Position numbers and translations under genes: made by a program | In this document: one piece after another, positions 43,702-51,948 of the stretch | Layout: every line of letters starts with the position of its first letter | Position numbering within the stretch: position 1 is the stretch's first letter | Notes under the pieces: generated by a model | Database searches by the model: none | What the model saw: only the letters and a program-made list of their open reading frames with translations | Told to the model about the DNA's origin: nothing | NCBI GenBank assembly: GCA_963728655.1 | Contig: CAVSLD010000006.1 | Coordinates: 1 to 64,000 of the forward strand | Source of the DNA: Iamia sp963728655 | GTDB lineage: Bacteria; Actinomycetota; Acidimicrobiia; Acidimicrobiales; Iamiaceae | DNA length: 64,000 nt | Direction: 5' to 3'

Positions 43702-45336
43702 CGACGGGCACCGGCGGCGCCCGGCCGGCGCGCCCCGCTCGATCGACGTGTTCGACACGACGTTGCGGGACGGGGCGCAGTTCGAGGGGATCTCGCTCAC
43801 CGTCGACGACAAGCTGCGGGTGGCCGAGCAGCTCGACTGGCTCGGCGTGCGCTGGATCGAGGGCGGCTACCCGCAGGCCAACCCGCAGGACGCCGAGTTC
43901 TTCCGGCGGGCGCCGGCGGAGCTGCGCCTGGAGACCGCCGAGCTGGTGGCCTTCGGCTCCACCCGGCGCCCGGCCGGCAAGGTCGACGTCGACCCCACCC
44001 TCCGCGCCCTGGTCGAGGCCGGCGTGGGCACCGCCTGCATCGTGGGCAAGAGCTGGGACTTCCACGTCACCGAGGCCCTGGGCACCACCCTCGACGAGGG
44101 CGTGGCCATGGTGGGCGACTCGGTGGCGTTCCTGCGGGCCGAGGGCCTGCGGGTGTTCTTCGACGCCGAGCACTTCTTCGACGGCTACCGGGCCAACCCC
44201 GAGTTCGCCCTCCGGGTGCTCGAGGCCGCGGCCATGGGCGGCGCCGAGTGCGTCGTGCTGTGCGACACCAACGGCGGGTCCCTGCCCCACGAGGTGCAGG
44301 CGGCCACCGCCGACGTGGTCGCCCACCTCGACGTGCAGGTCGGCATCCACACCCAGAACGACGGCGGCTGCGCGGTGGCCAACTCGGTCGCCGCGGTCCT
44401 GGGCGGGGCGACCCACGTCCAGGGCACGGTCAACGGCTACGGCGAGCGCACCGGCAACGCCAACCTGATGACCGTCATCCCCGACCTCAGCTGAAGCTGG
44501 GCATCGACTGCCTGCCCGAGGGCCGCATCGAGCGGCTCACCTCGGTCAGCCGCCACGTGGCCGAGCTGGTGAACCTGCCGCCCCACCCGGCCGACCCCTA
44601 CGTCGGGCTCGTCCGCCTTCGCCCACAAGGGCGGGCTGCACACCTCGGGCCTGGGCCGGGCCGGCAGCGCCACCTACGAGCACATCGACCCCTCGGTGGT
44701 CGGCAACCACACCCGGGTGCTGGTGAGCGACCTCGGCGGCCGGGCCGGCATGGCCATGAAGGCCGCCGAGCTCGGGCGTCGACCTCGACGACGCCGCGGC
44801 CGCCGCCCTCACCGACGAGCTCAAGCGCCGCGAGGCCCTGGGCTTCGTGTTCGAGGCGGCCGACGCCTCCCTCGAGCTGCTCATGCGCGAGGCCGGCGGC
44901 TGGCGCCAGGACCTGTTCTCCCTCGAGGGCTACCGGGTCACCACCTACCACCGCCACGCCACCCGGGGCGGCGCGCCCATCGACGACGGCGACGAGGCCA
45001 TGGTCGACACCGAGGCCACGGTGAAGGTGTGGGTCGGCGACGAGCGCCTCGTCGCCATCGGCGAGGGCAACGGCCCGGTCAACGCCCTCGACCACGCCCT
45101 GCGCACCGCGCTCAACGGCCGCTACCCGGCGCTGGCCCGCATCCACCTCATCGACTTCCAGGTGCGGGTGCTCGACTCCTCGGCCGACCACCGGCGCGGT
45201 GGTGCGGGTGCTGGTCGACTCCACCGACGGCGAGCGGACCTGGACCACCATCGGCGTCGACAGCAACGTCATCGAGGCGTCGTGGCAGGCCCTCGTCGAC
45301 TCGATCGTCTACGGCCTCCTCCACGCCGAGGCCTGA
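43694..45336 (+). CDS. cimA: Citramalate synthase (frameshifted)
   Basis: Condenses pyruvate and acetyl-CoA to (R)-citramalate, opening a threonine-independent route to isoleucine. GTG 43694 overlaps ilvE. The HMGL-like barrel has VFDTTLRDGAQFEGISL, CDTNGGSLPHEV and HTQNDGGCAVANSV (metal His residues), with the CimA-type FAHKGGLHTSG after the barrel, then a LeuA-type allosteric dimer domain (VKVWVGDERLVAIGEGNGPV). Shifts: a missing C near 44494, and extra bases near 44610, 44778 and 45191. Net two bases, matching the span. About 547 aa. It is not LeuA, because the motif order and length fit the CimA (TIGR00977) group. Confidence 0.9.
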
Positions 45337-45365
45337 CCCGGGCGCCGCCCGAGACGGTCACGCCA

Positions 45366-45904
45366 TCAGCAGTCGGGGTCCTCGAGGAAGCGGTCCGGTT
45401 GCAGATCCCGTCGGAGGGATCGGAGTTGATGCCCCCGTCGCTGTTGCCCCCGAAGATGATGAGCGCGACGAAGGCGAGGGTCGCGAGGATCCCGATGGCG
45501 CCGGTGACGATGCCGCCGATGGCCAGGCCCTTGCCGCTGCCGCCGGTCTTCTTGGCCTTGCCCAGCCCGGCCACGCCGAGGCCGACCCCGACGAAGCCGA
45601 GGGGGAAGAGGCAGAAGAGCGAGAGGATCCCGCACACGAGCGCGGCGATGGCCATGCCGTTGGTGGGGTTGGCCGCGGGGGCGCCGTAGCCGGGGGCCCC
45701 GTAGCCGCCGGGGGGCGGGTAGCCGCCGGGCGCCGGCGGTGGCGCCCCGAACCCTCCGGGGGCAGGGGGCGGGGCCCCGTACCCGCCCGATGGCGGGGGC
45801 GGCGGAGAGCCGAACCCGCCGGGGGGCGGCGGCGGGGTGCCACCCGAGGGGGGCGGGGGTGTGGAGCCGGGCGGCGGACCGCCGAAGGGACCGTCGGACG
45901 ACAT
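45366..45904 (-). CDS. DUF4190-type membrane protein with Pro/Gly-rich N-terminus (frameshifted)
   Basis: About 179 aa. ATG 45904 with GAGGAGG. The first 75 residues are PPPPSGG and GGYGAPPPAPGG repeats; two helices follow (MAIAALVCGILSLFCLFPLGFV and LAIGGIVTGAIGILATLAFVALII) with the K-x-G-GSGKG connector typical of DUF4190. The tail GINSDPSDGICNPDRFLEDPDC is reached after a shift near 45400. Such proteins are common in actinobacteria; role unknown. Convergent with cimA. Confidence 0.75.
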
Positions 45905-46062
45905 GGGCGACCTCCTCGATCCGGGGGACACGCTCGTGCCCGGCCCGTGCCCGGGACGGTAGCCCGTCGCCGACGGCCGGGCGGGCGATGCGGCGGCCAC
46001 GGAGGCGGGCGGCCCGGCTCCCGTCGCCTAGCCTCGGACCGGGTCGAGGAGGGGAGCGGACG

Positions 46063-46744
46063 ATGGATCTGTGCTGGTCGTGCCAGGCCGCGGTCGAGCC
46101 GGGGCGGAGCCACTGCAAGGTGTGCGACGCCGAGCAGCGGGGCCGGCCCGACGCCACCCTCGTCCAGGCCCCCCTGCCGGAGCCACCCCCGGGGTACGGC
46201 ACGCCCGCGCCTCAGGGGTCCGGCGGCATGCCGGGGCCGCAACCCGGCGGGACCCACGCGCCGCCCCACGGTGGTCCTGCGCCCCAGGCGCACGGCGGCA
46301 CGCCTGCGCCGCAGGCCTACGGCGCGCCCCGGCGCACGGCGCCCCGCAGGCGTACGGCGCGCCCCAGGCGTACGGCGCCGGCACCCCATGCCTACGGGCC
46401 GGCACCCCATCCCTACGGGCCGGCGCCGCAGCCCTACCCCGCGGCTGCGCCCTACGCCGCCCCCGCGTACGTGGTGCCCACCGCCTACGTCGTGCCGGTC
46501 GTCGCGCCCCAGAAGAGCAAGGCCGTCGCCGCCCTGCTCTGCTTCTTCCTCGGGGGGTTGGGCATCCACCGCTTCTACACGGGACAGAACGGCCTGGGGC
46601 TCGGCGCTGCTGCTGACCAGCCTCATCCTCACGCCCCTCACCTTCGGGGCCTGGGCGGTCGTCACCTTCGTGTGGGTGCTGGTCGACTTCATCATGATCC
46701 TGGCCGGCGGGGTCTCCGACCAGCACGGGCGGGCCCTCGTCTGA
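46063..46744 (+). CDS. TM2-domain protein with zinc-ribbon N-terminus (frameshifted)
   Basis: About 226 aa. ATG 46063 with GAGGAGGGG. N-terminal C-x2-C...C-x2-C ribbon (LCWSCQAAVEPG, HCKVCDAEQ), a Pro/Tyr/Ala-rich middle with AYGAP and PHAYGPAP repeats, then the TM2 domain: KSKAVAALLCFFLGGLGIHRFYTG and, after a shift near 46605, ALLLTSLILTPLTFGAWAVV with WVLVDFIMILAGGV. TM2 proteins are widespread membrane proteins without an assigned biochemical function. One net extra base fits the span. Confidence 0.82.
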
Positions 46745-46801
46745 GCGTCGGGGCCCAGGGTGCGGCCGGCGTGCGGCCCAGCGGCACTAGCGTCGCCGGC
46801 G

Positions 46802-47333
46802 ATGGCTGCCCCCGAGTACGTCCCCACCGACCCGATGGCCCGGCTGCGGTCCTACTCCTCGAGCCCGCGCCGGCCCGAGCCCTGGCGGGCCGACCGTCCG
46901 GGGGACCTCACGAGGGCCAGCCCCGTGGCGAGCGCTTCGGCGCCCCGGGCCCCGACCTGGGCTTCGCCCTCAAGATCGCCCGCACCTTCGACGACCGCCT
47001 CCACCTCGCCGAGGGTGAGGACCACCACGACGTGGTCGGCGGCTGCGTGGCCGTGGCCATGCGGCGCGCCTCGCTGTTCGGGCGGGCGCCGGTGGTCCAC
47101 GACCTCACCGTCGCGTTCACGCTGTGGGGCTTCCTCGACGACAGCCCGGCCGATGACCTGGTGGCCTGCGCCGCAAGGCCTTCGAGGGCGTCGGCCACGC
47201 TGCCCACCACTACGTCGACCTCCGCGCCCTGGTCGATGCCGTGCCCGAGGCCACGCTGCGCCTCACGCCGGCGCAGGTCGCCGAGGCCCACGCGGCCGAC
47301 TGGCGCAGCCTGTTCGACCTGCCGGCGTCCTGA
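46802..47333 (+). CDS. Conserved actinobacterial protein of unknown function (frameshifted)
   Basis: About 177 aa. ATG 46802 is eight bases after TAGCGT, a leaderless pattern. I recall this family as a conserved hypothetical of actinobacteria: YVPTDPMARLRSYSSSPRRP, GPDLGFALKIARTFDDRLHL, DDHHDVVGG-like HHDVVGGCVAVAMRRASLFG and RAPVVHDLTVAFTLWGFLD. The frame is disturbed near 46910 and 47175, one net extra base. No signal peptide or membrane helix. Function unknown. Confidence 0.7.
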
Positions 47334-47428
47334 CCCGCCGGCCCGGGCGGCGGGCCGCACCCGGGAGCGGCCTGGGAGCCGCCTGACCCGTCCGGGTGAG
47401 GGTGCGCACGATGGGTACGCTCGGGCGA

Positions 47429-48861
47429 GTGACCGATGCCCCCGTCGTCCGCTTCGCCCCGTCGCCCACGGGCTTCCTGCACGTGGGCTCGGCCCACTCC
47501 GCGCTGGCGAACTGGCTGGTGGCCCGGCAGGCGGGTGGCCGCTTCCTCCTGCGCATCGAGGACACCGACGCCGAGCGCAACCGGCCCGAGCTCATCGACA
47601 ACGTGCTGGAGATGCTCGAGTGGCTCGGCCTGCGACTGGGACGGCGAGCCGGTGCACCAGAGCGATCGCACCGAGGCCCACCGCACCGCCGCCCTGGCGC
47701 TGGCCGAGGCCGGTGCCGCCTACTGGTGCGACTGCACCGGCCGAGGAGGTCCAGGCCCGGGCCGAGGAGCGGGGCGGTCCGCCTGGCTACGACGGCCACT
47801 GCCGCGACCGCGGCCTGAGCCGGAGGCGAGGGCACGGCCCTGCGCTTCCGGGTGCCCGGGGGGCACGACGGCGTGGACCGACCTGGTGCGGGGCGAGGTG
47901 TCGTTCGACAACGCCGCCCTGGAGGACTTCGTGCTCCTGCGGTCGAACGGGGCGCCGATGTTCCTGCTGGCCAACGCCCTCGACGACGCCCACATGGGCA
48001 TCACCCACGTCATCCGGGGCGAGGACCACGTCAACGGCACGCCCAAGTACCTGATGATCCTCCGGGCCCTGGGCCTCGACGAGCCCACCGCCTTCGCCCA
48101 CATGCCACTGCTGGTCAACGAGGGCCGCAAGAAGCTCTCCAAGCGCCGCGACGACGTGTCGGTGGCCGACTACCGGGCCGAGGGGCTGCTGCCCGAGGCC
48201 ATGGTGAACTACCTGTCGCTGCTCGGGTGGGGACCGCCCGACGGCGTCGAGGTCCGGCCCGTGGCGGAGATGGTCGAGCTCTACGACCTCACCGCGGTCA
48301 ACCCGTCGCCCGCCTTCTTCGACCGCAAGAAGCTGCTCCACGTCAACGGCGAGTGGATCCGCTCGCTCGCCCCCGAGGACTTCGTGGCCCGGGCCACGCC
48401 GTTCCTCCCGGCCGACCAGCCCGCCGCCGTCGAGGCGCTGGCCGCCATGGGGCCGCTGGTGCAGGAGCGGGTCAAGACCCTGGCCGAGGTGGCCGGCCAT
48501 GGTCGACTTCCTCTGGATGGACGAGCCGCCCGTCGACGAGGCCGCCTGGGACAAGGCGCTGGTGCGGGGCAAGGCCGCCCGCGAGGTGCTCGACGCCAGC
48601 CTCGACGAGCTGGGCCGCCTGGCCGCGGCCGGTGACGGCACGTGGGCCGCGGCCGACGTGTCCGACGCGGTGGAGCGGGTGGCCGTCACCGCCGGGCTGG
48701 TCAACGCCGAGGGCCGCCCGCAGATGGCCAAGGCCCAGGCGCCCATCCGGGTGGCCACCACCGGTCGCTCGGTCGGGCCGCCGCTGTGGGAGTCCCTCGC
48801 CGTGCTCGGTCCCGTCCGCACCCTCGCCCGTCTGGGCGCAGCCCGGGAGCGCCTGGGCTGA
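47429..48861 (+). CDS. gltX: Glutamyl-tRNA synthetase (frameshifted)
   Basis: Charges tRNA-Glu. GTG 47429 lies seven bases after TACGCT (leaderless). Class I signatures: RFAPSPTGFLHVGSAHSALAN (HVGS form of HIGH) and GRKKLSKRRDDVSVADY (KLSKR form of KMSKS), plus LLRIEDTDAERNRPELI and HVIRGEDHVNGTPKYL; the anticodon-binding domain ends with MAKAQAPIRVATTGRSVGPP. Shifts near 47634, 47745, 47820, 47850 and 48497, two net extra bases. An essential gene cannot be dead, so these are strong evidence of sequence error. Corrected length is about 477 aa. Adjacent to tRNA-Gln and tRNA-Glu. Confidence 0.96.
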
Positions 48862-49559
48862 TGACCCCCCCGGTCTCCACCGAGCCTCTGCCCGCCGGGC
48901 TCATCAGCACCGGCGAGCACCAGGCCCTGGAGGCCGACCCGCCTCGCCCCGCGGCGGGTCTGGCCCGGGCGGGTCGTCCGCATCCTCGGGCTCCTGCTCG
49001 TCCTCGGCCTGGCCTACATGACCGTGACCTTCCTGCAGGTGTGGCGGGCCTCCAGCCAGGACAGCGCCCCGCCGTCGGACGCCATCGTCGTGCTCGGCGC
49101 GGCCCAGTACGACGGCCGGCCGTCCCCCGTGCTCGAGGCCCGCCTGCGCCACGCCCTCGACCTGTACCAGCCGGGGCGTGGCCCCGACCATCGTCGTCAC
49201 CGGGGGACGCCGGAGTCGGCGACACCTACACCGAGGCGACGACGGGGTACAACTGGCTCCGCGACAAGGGCGTGCCCGACGAGGCCATCGAGAAGGAGGT
49301 GCAGGGCACCAACACCTTCGAGTCCCTCGCCGCCACGTCGCGGTTCCTGACCGACGAGGGGGCCGACGAGGTGGTCCTGGTCACCGACGACTACCACGCC
49401 CTCCGGGTCGCGGGCATCGCCCGCGAGGTCGGCCTCGACCCCCACCTGTCGACGGTGAGCAACCGCGGCAGCTCGGTCACCCAGCTGGGCCGGGAGACCG
49501 TCGCCGTCTCCCTCGGCCGCATCACCGGCTACCGCCGCCTGACCAACATCACCGGCTGA
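48861..49559 (+). CDS. YdcF/DUF218 family protein (frameshifted)
   Basis: About 231 aa; ATG 48861 shares a base with the gltX stop (TGATG). One N-terminal membrane helix (ILGLLLVLGLAYMTVTF), then DUF218: SDAIVVLGAAQYDGRPSPV, LRHALDLYQ, APTIVVTGG, EVQGTNTFESLAATSRFL, EVVLVTDDYHALRVAGIA. The domain faces outward in homologues and is linked to envelope metabolism; the reaction is not known. Shifts near 48970, 49172 and 49207, three extra bases. Confidence 0.85.
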   Translation: MTPPVSTEPLPAGLISTGEHQALEADPPRPAAGLARAGRPHPRAPARPRPGLHDRDLPAGVAGLQPGQRPAVGRHRRARRGPVRRPAVPRARGPPAPRPRPVPAGAWPRPSSSPGDAGVGDTYTEATTGYNWLRDKGVPDEAIEKEVQGTNTFESLAATSRFLTDEGADEVVLVTDDYHALRVAGIAREVGLDPHLSTVSNRGSSVTQLGRETVAVSLGRITGYRRLTNITG

Positions 49560-49626
49560 GCGGGGCGGTCCTCGATCCGGCGTGCGACGTCCCGAGGGCG
49601 TCGTCTAGGGTTCCGACCTCCACCTT

Positions 49627-49698
49627 TCGGGGGTGGTGTAATCGGTAACACAGCTGGTTCTGGTCCAGTCGTTGGGGGTTCGAGTCCTCCCCCCCGAG
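49627..49698 (+). tRNA. tRNA-Gln (anticodon CTG)
   Basis: Seven-base acceptor stem TCGGGGG/CCCCCGA, anticodon loop TTCTGGT, T-loop TTCGAGT, discriminator G; CCA is not encoded. It lies 67 bases past ydcF and 62 bases before tRNA-Glu. Confidence 0.93.
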
Positions 49699-49760
49699 CG
49701 GACCTGCGCCTGGCGCAGCGTCAACCCATAGGCCCCGGCCCCGGCCGGAGTCGCAGACAG

Positions 49761-49836
49761 GCCCCCATCGTCTAGCGGCCTAGGACACCACCCTCTCAAG
49801 GTGGCGGCACGGGTTCGAATCCCGTTGGGGGTGCCA
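49761..49836 (+). tRNA. tRNA-Glu (anticodon CTC)
   Basis: Acceptor GCCCCCA/TGGGGGT (with a G-U first pair), anticodon loop CTCTCAA, T arm ACGGG-TTCGAAT-CCCGT, discriminator G, and an encoded CCA at the end. Beside tRNA-Gln and the synthetase gene. Confidence 0.94.
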
Positions 49837-50121
49837 GCAGCGAAGCCCCTGGCCGGAGCGCAGAGATGCGCCCTGGTCAGGGGTTCGCTCATCTGGGGGC
49901 GCGCCGGAGGGTCTGCCCGCTGCGCCGATGGCACCCGTCCCGGCGAGGGCGAGGCGGGGACCCGGCCCCATCGACGGCGGCGGCCCTGCGAGCGGCGCGC
50001 CGCCGGGAGGGCCGACCCGAGCGCGTCGGCGCCCGGCGCTGGTAGGAAGGGCCGATGCCCACCGACGTGCGTGCGCCGCTGGTCCGTCCGCTGACGCCCC
50101 TCGAGCACTGAGACGTCCCCC
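49837..50121 (+). other. Gap after tRNA-Glu with a short upstream reading frame
   Basis: About 285 bases. Contains ATG 50055 with AGGAAGG upstream, coding for MPTDVRAPLVRPLTPLEH and a stop at 50109-50111, eleven bases before the GTG used for the YhgE-like gene. A single-base error could join it to that gene as its N-terminus; otherwise it may be a short uORF. Nothing else seen. Confidence 0.4.
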
Positions 50122-51381
50122 GTGGGTCACCTGACCAGGCAGCCCGTCATCTGGCTCTCGGTCCTCGTCGGTGCCGTCCTGGCCGTCATCGTCGGCTGTG
50201 CCTACCTCGGGGGCTTCACCGACCCGGTCGGCAACCTCCACGACGTGCCGGTGGCCATCGTCAACCAGGACGAGTCCCAGGAGGTCGCCGGCCAGGAGCT
50301 GTCCGTGGGCGACACCTTCGAGGCCGAGCTGCTGAAGCGTGCTCGGGAGGCGGGCAACGACCCCATCCGCCTCATCCGCTACGACTCGGTCGAGGAGGCC
50401 CGCTCCGACCTGCTCGACGACCAGCTCACCGCGGTCGCCATCCTGCCGAAGGACCTCACGGCCGACGTGGTGGCGATCGGCACCAGCGCAGGCGGCGCCG
50501 AACCGGCCGAGGTGACGGTCCTCGTCAACGAGGGTGCGGGTGCACTGCAGCCGAGCGTCGTGACGAGGGCGGCCGACGCCGCGGAGGACGAGCTGGCCAG
50601 CACGGTCAGCTCGTTGCTGGTCAGCCAGCTGGACCAGCTGGGCACGAAGGTCGCGCCGGCCGACGCCGCCACCATCGGACGACCCGTGGTGGTCTCCTAC
50701 GAGTCGGTGCCGGCGCTCACCGATCGTGCCGGTCGAGGGTTGCCGCCCCTCTACTACTCGGTCGTGATCACCCTCACGGGTCTGCTCAGCGCGGTGGCCA
50801 TCCACCTGGTGGTGGGGATCATGGCCGGGGTGGAGGAGGAGCGGATCCTCGGTCGCCCCCTCCGCCTGCCACGGATCGAGCTCGATCCCTGGCCGCGGTT
50901 CAAGGTCGAAGCCGCGCTGCTGGTGCCGACCTCGGTGCTGGGCGGCCTGGCGGCCACGGCGACCGCGGCGTGGATCATCGACACCCAGGTCGCCGACGTG
51001 GCGTCGACGGCCCTCGTCTCGGTGCTGGGGACGCTGGCCCTGGCCTGGCTGACCCTGGCGATGTTCACCGGCTTCGGCGAGCTCGGCCTGCTCGTGACCG
51101 TGCTCGCCACGACCATCTTCGGCGTGCCCTCGGCGCGGGGTGTGTACCCGGCCGAGGCCATGCCCACGTTCTTCCGCGGCCTCGGCTTCCTCCCCATGCG
51201 CTGGATCGTCGACGGGGCCCGGGCATCGTTCTACTTCGACGGCCGGGGCGCCGCCGGCCTCCGAGGCTCGATCATCGTGCTGATCCTCTACAGCGCAGGA
51301 GCGCTGGCCCTCGGGGCCGTCATCGCCCGGGTGACCCAGCGCCGGGCGGTGCCACCGGCGGAGCACTCCGCCGACGGGTGA
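50122..51381 (+). CDS. YhgE/Pip-type membrane protein (ABC-2 transporter-like)
   Basis: 419 aa. N-terminal helix (VIWLSVLVGAVLAVIVGCAYL), a large extracellular domain at residues 30-220 (NLHDVPVAIVNQDESQEVAG is the family signature), then about five helices: YSVVITLTGLLSAVAIHLVVG, LVPTSVLGGLAATATAAWII, ALVSVLGTLALAWLTLAMF, GLLVTVLATTIFGVPSA and SIIVLILYSAGALALGAVIA. The family includes phage-infection protein homologues and ESX-linked proteins; the function of this one is unknown. GTG 50122 lacks a strong ribosome site, so the true start may be upstream at 50055. Frame intact. Confidence 0.82.
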   Translation: MGHLTRQPVIWLSVLVGAVLAVIVGCAYLGGFTDPVGNLHDVPVAIVNQDESQEVAGQELSVGDTFEAELLKRAREAGNDPIRLIRYDSVEEARSDLLDDQLTAVAILPKDLTADVVAIGTSAGGAEPAEVTVLVNEGAGALQPSVVTRAADAAEDELASTVSSLLVSQLDQLGTKVAPADAATIGRPVVVSYESVPALTDRAGRGLPPLYYSVVITLTGLLSAVAIHLVVGIMAGVEEERILGRPLRLPRIELDPWPRFKVEAALLVPTSVLGGLAATATAAWIIDTQVADVASTALVSVLGTLALAWLTLAMFTGFGELGLLVTVLATTIFGVPSARGVYPAEAMPTFFRGLGFLPMRWIVDGARASFYFDGRGAAGLRGSIIVLILYSAGALALGAVIARVTQRRAVPPAEHSADG

Positions 51382-51424
51382 GCGAGGGAGCCGCCGCCGC
51401 GCCCCGATCTGGTTGAGATCATTT

Positions 51425-51447
51425 TCTTGACAAGGTCCAGAAAAGGG
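51425..51447 (+). promoter_or_regulatory. FurA box overlapping furA promoter
   Basis: TCTTGAC-N6-TCCAGAAAAGGG closely matches the AT-rich FurA operator known upstream of furA-katG in mycobacteria. It contains a perfect TTGACA (51427-51432), 17 bases before CACCCT (51450-51455); GTG follows after seven bases, a leaderless start. Confidence 0.75.
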
Positions 51448-51462
51448 CGCACCCTGGTCCTC

Positions 51463-51895
51463 GTGCCCGGCGACCCGCTCGACCTGCTGCGAACCCACGG
51501 CCTCCAGGTCACGGCGCAGCGCCTGGCGGTGCTCCGGGCTCTGGAGGCCGAGCCCCACGGCACCGCGGGCGACGTCCTCGACGGCGTGCGCGCCGAGATC
51601 GGCTCGATCTCGCGCCAGGCCGTCTACGACACGCTCACGCTGCTGACCGAGCGCGACCTCGTCCGCCGGATCCAGCCCGCCGGGCTCGTCGCCCGCTACG
51701 AGCGGCGGGTCGGCGACAACCACCACCACCTCGTCTGTCGGCACTGCGACCGGCTCGTCGACGTCGACTGCGCCCTCGGGCGAGACCCCGTGCCTCATCC
51801 CGGTCGACGACGGCGACTTCGAGGTGGACGAGGCGGAGGTCACCTACTGGGGCACCTGCCCCGCGTGCCGGGCCGCCGACGCCGCACCGACCTGA
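51463..51895 (+). CDS. furA: Fur-family redox/metal regulator FurA (frameshifted)
   Basis: About 143 aa. Winged helix LLRTHGLQVTAQRLAVLRAL with recognition helix SISRQAVYDTLTLL, then the metal-binding dimerisation domain: DNHHHLVCRHCDRLVDVDC and, after an extra G near 51780, YWGTCPACRAAD with the second CxxC. The order furA-katG, with the operator at 51425, matches the mycobacterial and Streptomyces FurA/CatR systems, where the protein represses itself and katG and is released by peroxide. GTG 51463 gives the family N-terminus. Confidence 0.92.
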
Positions 51896-51948
51896 CCCTG
51901 ACCTGACCTGCACCACCACCGCACCCCCCCGACCCCGAGGAGACAGCG

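Noticed and set aside
43694..45336. Programmed ribosomal frameshifting in cimA and other genes
   Set aside because: The shifts lack slippery sites, differ in place and context, and occur in dozens of unrelated genes.
43694..45336. 2-Isopropylmalate synthase (leuA)
   Set aside because: Length, the FAHKGGLHTSG motif position and placement after ilvE fit citramalate synthase better.
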